Below are positions 10,018 through 15,685 of a stretch of 15,685 bases of DNA, in pieces. This DNA comes from Cyclospora cayetanensis (lineage: Eukaryota > Apicomplexa > Conoidasida > Eucoccidiorida > Eimeriidae), in contig NW_020312301.1 in NCBI RefSeq assembly GCF_002999335.1, positions 1 through 15,685 on the forward strand. The letters run 5' to 3'. Made by a program: the position numbers and the translations under genes. Position 1 is the stretch's first letter, and every line of letters begins with the position of its first letter. The notes under the pieces are model-generated. The model saw only the letters and a program-made list of their open reading frames with translations, was not told the origin of the DNA and did no database searches.

Positions 10018-13000
10018 GTGTGCCCATCCGCAAGTGACCAATTATATGTATGCTTCACACTCACGTGGAAGAGTTATGCATTACAGCAATGTACAAAGCA
10101 AACGACAAGAAGCCAATAACGCATGGAGATGGCAAGGATTGTCTTCCAATAATCTGATGCGAACCTTGACCACATTAATCTTTTTGTAGAAGTGAATTTC
10201 CAGAACCTGTTCGCACATGGGCACCATGGCTAGTGAGCCTTCTTACAGTCACTAATTAGCTGGATATCGGCACTCAAACGCCATTTTGCTTCACTGTATG
10301 CTTCAGTTTGGTGAGCTTATACATACGATTTTCCGGGTACTTATCTATGGTACTATCTGTTCACCAAGAGCTCTTGATAGTTTCAGATACGCACTAAAAC
10401 TAACTTGGCTAGCGGCCGACCTCGTCAGCAGTACTAACACTGCATTCGACCCAGCCGATCAGTCTTTCCAGTGCCGGCAAACGTCTCCTGTCCCGCCGGT
10501 GCTGGTACAGTTGTGTAACACCATATAATCTGTAAAAAGTAGGGAGAATCTATACTATAGCCAGCTCTTTCAATATGGGTGGAGTTTTGTGGAATGCCTT
10601 AAGAACAATTCATATTTATGGGTATTGAAGTGCACAACCTTAAATGTATGTAAAATACATGACGCCTAGAGCAGCAGTGGGCCATGATCACAAATTGCCA
10701 CTGGTCAAAACGTAGTGTGCAAAGACTATGTCTTCCAACGAAGCCTGATTACTCAGTCCAATACTTTAACAGGCAGTAACCAGCCTTCTTTGCGAGCATA
10801 GGTAGTACTTCGCCCAGTGCTTCATTATGGGTTCTCACTTCACATTGTTTCCAGCTAAACCATACTTAAGTATGTGCAAAGCATGCTGCGACCTGTTCCA
10901 TTAAAACAGTTTTAGTACAAAGCGATATCTGGCGCGAGCTCGTTTGTTCATTAGTCAAATATACGTAAACACATACCAATATCCGAATGTTCCTTGTTTT
11001 AGAGGGCATGCTGCTCTACAAATTTTCTAGCCGTGTTCATACTCACCATTAGAGTCCTGCTTCAACATGATAGTGCTAAAAGTGTGTCCCACGTAGACAC
11101 CTATCCTGTTCCTGTGGTCAGGTGCGACATCACAAGACCAATCGATAAATAACGTTTGGTGACCTGCTCCTACGGATTTGATGGCTTGGCGCCGGGGCTC
11201 ACAAAATGGGAAGCCAGTAGCAAATGTTTGCGGTACCTATCATTGAAGCGCCAGTTCAACCAAACATCAGGTTAAGTCCGAACTATGTGGTATAAAAGTT
11301 TGGCTGCGAGCAGACAGCTGCAACGCATGTTGAAATCAACACGAAAATGACGATTTTCGAACGCTTACGCATCACCCTAGCTTCCTGCGATCTGGTTGTA
11401 CATCACTCTTATACGGCCTGGGCTACACGCACCGCTTACTTTTTGTTGGTACCCTTATTTTACACCTACATAGAGCTGTACGTTTGGCTTTCTCGGACAG
11501 CTGTGGCTCCTGTATGTTCCTTTTCATTTTACGGCTGCTGCATTTTAGCCTGCAGCTATTAGTTAGCAGCTAATGGTCGCACATAAACCATTGCGATGTC
11601 ATCAAGATGAATTCCTTTGTCAGCCGGGTACGCCTGGTGTTTGACACTATTTAAAAGCTCGGTTGCTCGGTGTAGAGCAATGACTGATGGATTGTGAACA
11701 GTGTGGGGCTGCTTCTGTGTACACCCACTCTCCTTATCCCCACACACAGGAGAATGCGACAAATGTCGACAGCCCGGAGACCGGGCATCCCACATAGAAT
11801 CAACATCGCATACCCTTTGACAGATGTAGTACACTCAGTGATTGCTTATTGTGGTACACCAAGTCAGTGGGCGCTTATTTAGGATACTGTTATAGTACAT
11901 GCCGAAGTTTTTTTGGAGATGATGCTTCTCAGGAAGTTAGTTTGTAATGAGCTAAAGCCGTCTGGTTAGTGGAGCTCCGAGTACAGCACTAGCGTGTAAA
12001 TACGCAATACTACCGCTTTTTCGACTTTTCTTACCTGAAAAAGTGTCTCTAAGCTACCGCTTCTCTTATGAAACCTGGCGGATATGGCATTCACCAGATT
12101 ATGATTGAGCACTACCACCCTTCAAGCGGCCGAGCCCAACTCTGCTATGACAACTTTCAGTGTTCTCATGTGTATAGCTGGCTACTGCGTACTACATTGT
12201 GTTTTAAATGCATGTTGTATCAGAGTATCACGTATGACCACTTTGCGGCACCTGTAAACAAAAGTGTCAGAACTGGTGTCCGCTGGTACTTTCAACTGGC
12301 TCCGCTACTTTTCCACCGCATTGATTGTGTGGGACATATGTGATCTTGACAGGTATAGGCCATTACTTGCCGAGGTGCGACAATTCTTCTTTAGGCGTAT
12401 TGCATAAGAAATTGTTGTCGCAGAGTATCTAGGAGTGTAGGTATTTCCTTTGATACAACTGCTAGTGCTCTGGTATGATGGGTACGAGCTGGAGCATTGG
12501 CAACAGGGCCATACAGTGTTTATTCTTTGTCGCGATCGGATTGGTCTGTACCTTAATGATATACAGAAGGTTTTCGTCTCGTCCGTGTAACGTTCCACAG
12601 CATAATTGTCCTCCGCCCGATCAAACACTACAACGCCCGCCTGAGCGCTTATACTTTGAGAGGAACAAAGTTTTTACGCCATAATCGACACATAGCGACG
12701 AAAGTGTGCCAAGCCCACACATTTTGATGCTTGTTGTACATAATGTTTCTTCGCAGGCTGCAAGCCCATGCACGCGTTCAAGATGTGTGCCTGGAAATAT
12801 ACCGGATGCCTGTCCAATTGTGAGGATCTGGCAAGCTTGAGTGTTTGTGTCACAATTCCCTGATACGTACAGGAATCCATCACTGTGTTCATTAGGATTG
12901 TTGTACTTTGTACTTCCTTTTATGAGCGCATTCTTTTTGATGGTTTTGCCTCGTACGCACCACGTACTAGAAAACTATATATGTTGTCTTGTGGGACTGT

Positions 13001-15637
13001 TGATAAGATAAATGCTTCTGGCAAAAACATATAACGGCACAATTCTTCGACAGGGCATCGTACACTTGGTTAATGGGTGTTCCTTTTGGTATAGCACAGG
13101 TCATGTGGGCAAGAATATAATGTAAGTGCGCTTGGCTCCAGGTGGTAGGGCGTTGTCAGAGGAGCGATCAAGCCTTGTGATCGTCCATGTGTAAAGGCCG
13201 CAAGGGGTGTTCCTATATGTACAGGAACTTTTGCTACAAAGCTTCGAGACTATCATGCCGCTTGTTATTCGCGAATTTTGCAAAATCTTGGCGCTTACAC
13301 ATGCGCTAGGGCACTCAAGCACGTTCTCTGAGCACCCTGAACCATTCGATCGCTCCTAGTGATCCAAATGTAATCAGCGTCCCTGGGGATACGTCGAAAG
13401 TACGCAGCAATGGCTAATATATACAGTGCAGCAACCTGGCTATTCCACAGAGTGGCTAGAAGAGTAAGGGCATTATTTATGATCAAAACGTGACAGTTGT
13501 TGCCATTTAACAGCTGTGCTTTAGGCACTCATGTAACGTGCAACAATAATTCAATAGCACTGATGCCCACTCTCGAGGCAAGGAGATATCAAAACCGAGT
13601 TGTTTCTGTGTGTACATACGTTCTTGTCACTGGTCTTTAATGTCTTTGTTTTCCGATTACCTGATGTGGTTGCGATCTGCTAAGCTCATACATGACACTG
13701 AAGGCAAGCAGACATGCAAGGTGTAAAAGCAATGCTCCGTTCCGTTTCTCACCGAAGCTTTACAATATGTGTAACTGAGTCTAAACTAGAGAAAACACTG
13801 GTGGGCCCAAGCCTTGAATCCCTTGCGCGGAGCCGTTACCAATGGAAACATCTATAAGAACGACATTTAAATGCATCTAATCCATATTACGATTTATGCT
13901 ATCTGGTTTCGTAATTGTCAATCAACTTTGGACCTACGTGTTCAGTGATTTCGGGAGTCTCGTCGAACAATCACCACTTACTCACACAGGGTGCCAAGAA
14001 GCCACAGCACATCACCACATGACCAGGAGGCAGCTGCCGTGCTAGATGACTTGTTCCGCCCATCTGTTACACTCAAAAGCATTTTTACAAGACCTACTGA
14101 CAAGGATGAAGTACTAGTAGATGTGCAACAACACAAGGAATCTACTTTAAGATGCAACGTACTTATTATTCAACGCAACGGCAAGGCCGTCCGCGAAGCT
14201 GTAGTTGCAAACTGGTCGAATGCTTTATTCTGTCGGATTCCCTCTCTCCCTCCAGAATGGCTTGGTCAACGCAGGTAGCAAACTCGCCCACCGTCCACTT
14301 CGGTAAACCCACTGCGCCAAACGCCGCTTGCCTCTATCCTAAAGAATACTGCTCCTATCTGCGCCAGTGCATGTTAATCCATTCTTTGCGAAGGCGTTCA
14401 GCGAACTCTGGGTTCTCTGGGAACTACTCAAGCACAGAGTTCTTATGCTAGTCTCTACCCAGTTGTCATTGTGGGCAAATGCATTGCACAGAATAATCGA
14501 ACGATTGTGCTCCTTCTCGCGCTTTCATTCATCCCTACCTCCTTCAGTATGGCATGTGCTGCACGAGGGTAGCAATAGTTTTGTACTGGCATGCACATGG
14601 TCAGCAATTCTTGCTACGTGAAACACCCGCAGGTTACGCAGCAGCAGAACTTTCGTGGGTATGGGGGACTGCGGAGCTAATGGCTATTGCAACGTATGCT
14701 GCGGGCTACTTACTGCGAGAACACGGAGCAGTATTCCCTGCATCATATTCAATGCACTTGTAATCTACTGAGATGCTTCACGGCTACAGTGTAAACCGCT
14801 ACCTCCGCCCCACGCTGTCATTGCCCGCATTCGAGGCTGCAGCAGTCGACCGGAGTGCTGCAGCTAACAAGCGTGTGCTCAGGTATACCACGGATTGGGA
14901 AACATTTTCGTTGCATATTAAATAACGGGTAAGGGAAGAATCTCAAGCTAACAGATGCAGTAAAAGGGGATTTTTAGCCCAAAGTTTACCAAGAAATTTT
15001 GTTGTAGCCCCGGCACATACACTTGGGGAATTTGTCCTTAAGTATTTCCTTTGGACTGAACTTTATTTTGCATACACTAACCAGAATGACTGGTTGTAAT
15101 TTAGCCTCGCTGCAGTAAAATTCAGTCCACTCTTCATGCGTGCAATGAGTGTGCGAAATGAGTTTATGTGCGCAGCTGAGTGCATACGCGTAAGACGCAT
15201 TAATGTGCAGCCCAGCTCTCCTCTAGTATCTGACCCCTGTGAGGTGAGTACTATGAATAGAGGGAGATAGGGACTGTCTGTGTGTCAGCCATTAGCTTTC
15301 TGTGAAGTTGTATGCTTTGGGGGTCTCGCTTCCGCACTTTCCACAGCACTACTGATATTTAATTAGGATATGCTTAAGAATTACATAATTTGCTTTGCCT
15401 GGCGTACGCATTATTTATCGCAATGTAGCGTTAGCCTTATACAATAAGGCACCGCATTGTGCCTGTAATCCCTCGAGGTTTTGTGCAACAAGATGCTAGC
15501 GTCCGGAATGCGTTGGAGGTACAGCAACGCACACCCTAGCTATCCTTCTCCCCTCATGTCAAAAACTCGAAGAGGAGCGGCCGCAGGAAAGAGGGATATC
15601 GTTCGAAGAATACTCAAGATCCTATGATCGCTTTCAA
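9861..15637 (+). CDS. Divergent DENND6/AFI1-like DENN-domain protein, multi-exon gene, probably incomplete at the right edge
   Basis: This entry spans the proposed gene; its exons are listed separately. Read in order, the exons resemble the DENND6 family by eye. GYRHSNAILL matches the 'GYFQKSLVL' strand. HTIF, then a tryptophan 29 residues on, matches 'HTVL...W'. YPLTDVVHSVIAY matches '[12 protein letters not shown]'. LWELLKHRVLMLV matches 'LWELVLLGEPLVV'. An RP block and then SPLFMRAM match the 'RPYF' and 'NPFFAKTL' blocks. Such proteins act at cytoplasmic membranes as exchange factors for Rab GTPases. The order, spacing and splice phases agree, but identity is low and no search was run. Several donors have alternatives. 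The N-terminal exons may lie at 5864 and 7675, and the C-terminal dDENN part should lie past the window. Confidence 0.5.
10260..10512 (+). CDS. DENN-gene exon: uDENN core strand and helix
   Basis: The acceptor is TAATTAG (AG at 10258-10259), and a TAA in frame at 10253-10255 rules out an earlier start. GYRHSNAILLHCMLQF followed by GELIHTIFRVLIYG aligns without gaps to the DENND6 strand-helix 'GYFQKSLVLISKLPY...HTVL', and a tryptophan (KLTW) falls 29 residues from the HT histidine, as in the family. The tail (about 30 residues, ending SPVPPVL) is proline-rich and probably an insertion. The 3' end is ambiguous: GT sites at 10471, 10510 and 10513 all leave two bases and fit the next exon, while 10505 (CTG|GTACAG) would be phase 0. 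Confidence 0.5.
10513..11749. other. Probable intron
   Basis: I see no supported exon. A TATAAAA at 11291-11297 followed by a 71-codon hydrophobic frame (11347-11562) was considered and set aside because the frame has no homolog I know and lies between two exons of the DENN gene. The 3' end has a pyrimidine-rich stretch (about 11727-11741) suited to a splice acceptor. Confidence 0.45.
11750..11866 (+). CDS. DENN-gene exon: uDENN tail
   Basis: The acceptor is strong: CTCTCCTTATCCCCACACACAG, with AG at 11748-11749. One leading base completes a codon begun in the previous exon. The block reads RRPGIPHRINIAYPLTDVV and then HSVIAYCGTPS. This parallels the DENND6 segment '[20 protein letters not shown]' that follows the conserved tryptophan. 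The donor is uncertain: GT at 11867 (CA|GTGGGC) leaves two bases and fits the exon at 13558, and other GT sites lie at 11826-11863. The frame ends at TAG 11880-11882 if unspliced. Confidence 0.4.
11867..13557. other. Probable intron, with one weak alternative exon
   Basis: Most of this stretch shows nothing coding. A frame at 12068-12343 (+) could contain an exon starting after TTCACCAG (AG near 12101) with IMIEHYHPSSGRAQLCYDNF, but no donor is clear and no family match was seen. A 69-codon frame at 12475-12684 has one hydrophobic stretch and is probably chance. Confidence 0.4.
13558..13722 (+). CDS. DENN-gene exon in the insert between uDENN and cDENN
   Basis: The frame is open from 13550 to the TAA at 13724-13726. 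An AG at 13556-13557 gives one leading base; the donor GGT|GTAAAA at 13723 leaves two bases, which fits the exon at 13990. The block reads like protein throughout (SLMSLFSDYLMWLRSAKLI, then HDTEGKQTCK). The acceptor lacks a pyrimidine tract, so the real start may be a later AG. An internal ATG at 13640 could instead be a translation start. An alternative phase-0 donor at 13721 would pair with AG at 14025-14026. I recognise no domain. Confidence 0.36.
13990..14274 (+). CDS. DENN-gene exon leading into cDENN
   Basis: This is one of the best-bounded exons: acceptor ACTCACACAG (AG at 13988-13989), 94 open codons, and donor CAG|GTAGCA at 14275 leaving two bases. The first half is acidic and hydrophilic (VLDDLFRPSVTLKS and RPTDKDEVLVDVQ). 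The second half has alternating strands (STLRCNVLIIQRNGKAV, then CRIPSLPPEWLGQR). Joined to the next exon it runs directly into the family's LWEL block. DENND6 proteins have a shorter and different linker here, so most of this exon looks like lineage-specific sequence. Coding is more certain than function. Confidence 0.55.
14345..14546 (+). CDS. DENN-gene exon: cDENN entry with LWEL motif
   Basis: A TAA in frame at 14340-14342 sets the limit, and the AG at 14343-14344 gives one leading base that completes the arginine codon begun in the exon at 13990. The intron between them is only 70 bases. HVNPFFAKAFSELWVLWELL followed by KHRVLMLVSTQ and ANALHRIIERL matches the pattern of the first cDENN strand and helix: 'VDIFxxF...LWELVLLGEPLVVM...ETVLALV'. 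This is the strongest family signal in the window. The donor is either TCA|GTATGG at 14547 (phase 0, to 14773) or GAGG|GTAGCA at 14569 (one base over, to 14633). The first gives spacing closer to the family once the next block is added. Confidence 0.58.
14633..14763 (+). CDS. Alternative or optional exon of the DENN gene
   Basis: If the previous exon ends at 14568, this block starts after CACCCGCAG (AG at 14631-14632) and the phase fits exactly, leaving a 64-base intron with the same GTAGCA donor as the intron at 14275. It encodes YAAAELSWVWGTAELMA and AGYLLREHGAVF, and ends at TAA 14761-14763 unless spliced out at 14659, 14694, 14731 or 14760. If unspliced it would end the protein within the DENN domain. 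The block aligns poorly with the family, so it may be an insertion, an alternative exon or intron sequence. Confidence 0.3.
14773..14882 (+). CDS. DENN-gene exon: cDENN 'RP' block
   Basis: The AG at 14771-14772 gives phase 0, and the donor CAG|GTATAC at 14883 is good and leaves two bases. The block contains NRYLRPTLSLPAFEAAAVD and ends in AAANKRVL. RPTLSLPAFE is comparable to the family block 'RPYFTIHDSEF', and from this RP to the SP of the next exon there are 34 residues against about 31 in human DENND6. An alternative acceptor at 14788-14789 is possible. The acceptor at 14772 lacks a strong pyrimidine tract. Confidence 0.43.
15105..15243 (+). CDS. DENN-gene exon: block like the 'NPFF' motif
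   Basis: The acceptor is GGTTGTAATTTAG (AG at 15103-15104), with one leading base that completes a serine codon; the in-frame TAA at 15097-15099 excludes an earlier start. The donor GAG|GTGAGT at 15244 is the best match to consensus in the window. LAAVKFSPLFMRAM parallels the family's 'VILGVTNPFFAKTL'. The tail (CAAECIRVRRINV and then a proline/serine stretch) is not recognisable. A later acceptor at 15124-15125 is in the same phase and would shorten the exon by seven codons. The exon ends in phase 0. Confidence 0.5.
15244..15574. other. Probable intron containing a hairpin
   Basis: This stretch separates the exon at 15105 from the next candidate at 15575. It begins GTGAGT and ends with a pyrimidine-rich segment (15541-15555) and AG at 15573-15574. 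A stem-loop lies at 15419-15461. Short alternative exons, for example around 15494-15517, cannot be excluded. Confidence 0.4.
15419..15461. other. Two-part stem-loop
   Basis: The apical stem GCCTTAT (15434-15440) pairs perfectly with ATAAGGC (15444-15450) around the loop ACA. An outer stem pairs CGCAATG (15419-15425) with CATTGTG (15455-15461) including one G-T pair, and CG 15429-15430 can pair with CG 15453-15454 between them. It sits inside a probable intron. It may be a structured intronic element, an inverted-repeat relic or chance. Confidence 0.4.
15575..15637 (+). CDS. Candidate next exon of the DENN gene, near the window edge
   Basis: Starting after AG at 15573-15574, the phase-0 frame fits the phase-0 end of the exon at 15105. 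It encodes a charged segment, ERPQERGISFEEYSRSYDRF, and can be spliced out at CAA|GTGGGC (15638), also in phase 0; unspliced it stops at TAA 15656-15658. The frame is open upstream to 15540, so the start could be earlier in another phase. I recognise no family match. Confidence 0.28.
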
Positions 15638-15685
15638 GTGGGCAGTCAACTGTGTTAAAATGGAAACATTTGCTGAAACTCCATA

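Noticed and set aside
11291..11562. TATAAAA box followed by a 71-codon hydrophobic frame from 11347, as a small membrane-protein gene
   Set aside because: The spacing is attractive, but the frame is short and unmatched and lies between exons of the proposed DENN gene.
11701..11745. GTGTGGGG/CCCCACAC inverted repeat with a 29-base loop
   Set aside because: Eight-base inverted repeats at this distance are expected several times in a window this size, and the right arm overlaps a splice acceptor that explains its composition.
15190..15210. A 21-base intron (GTAAGA to GTGCAG) within the exon at 15105
   Set aside because: The boundaries look good, but 21 bases is too short for normal splicing and the frame is open straight through.

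Overview
The window reads as intron-rich nuclear DNA of a protist, most likely an apicomplexan of the coccidian type. The evidence is indirect. There is no long intact gene and no bacterial gene packing. Short coding-like blocks lie between AG acceptors and GT donors. Microsatellites are present (a pyrimidine CT tract and a (TG)22 run). The palindromes GCATGC and ATGCAT are over-represented, as is typical of coccidian genomes. No rRNA, tRNA, CRISPR array, insertion sequence or recognisable viral gene was seen.

Layout. (1) Positions 1-950 are the most GC-rich part. They hold a CT-rich tract and three in-phase candidate exons on the + strand (333-464, 513-590, 820-898); the last carries half of an ankyrin-like repeat. 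(2) Positions 905-5530 show no gene I can support; they contain a (TG)22 repeat and one good hairpin. (3) Positions 5531-7836 hold weak candidate exons (5531-5740, 5864-6031, 7675-7836) that could be the start of the next gene or a separate gene. (4) From 9861 to the right edge I propose one divergent, multi-exon gene on the + strand. Its exons join in compatible phase, and in order they resemble the DENN module of the DENND6/AFI1 family. That order is: an uDENN-like segment (9861-10512); a segment like the uDENN tail (11750-11866); an insert with no counterpart I recognise (13558-14274); the cDENN entry with its LWEL motif (14345-14546); an 'RP' block (14773-14882); and a block like the family's 'NPFF' motif (15105-15243). 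The gene probably continues past the window.

DENN proteins are guanine-nucleotide exchange factors for Rab GTPases in membrane traffic; if the assignment holds, that is the expected role. The match was made by eye against remembered family features. The exon chain and phases are seen in the sequence, whereas the family name is inference. I found no evidence for a new multi-gene system. The most useful points are the diverged DENND6-like gene, its insert, its ambiguous splicing, and two structured hairpins.
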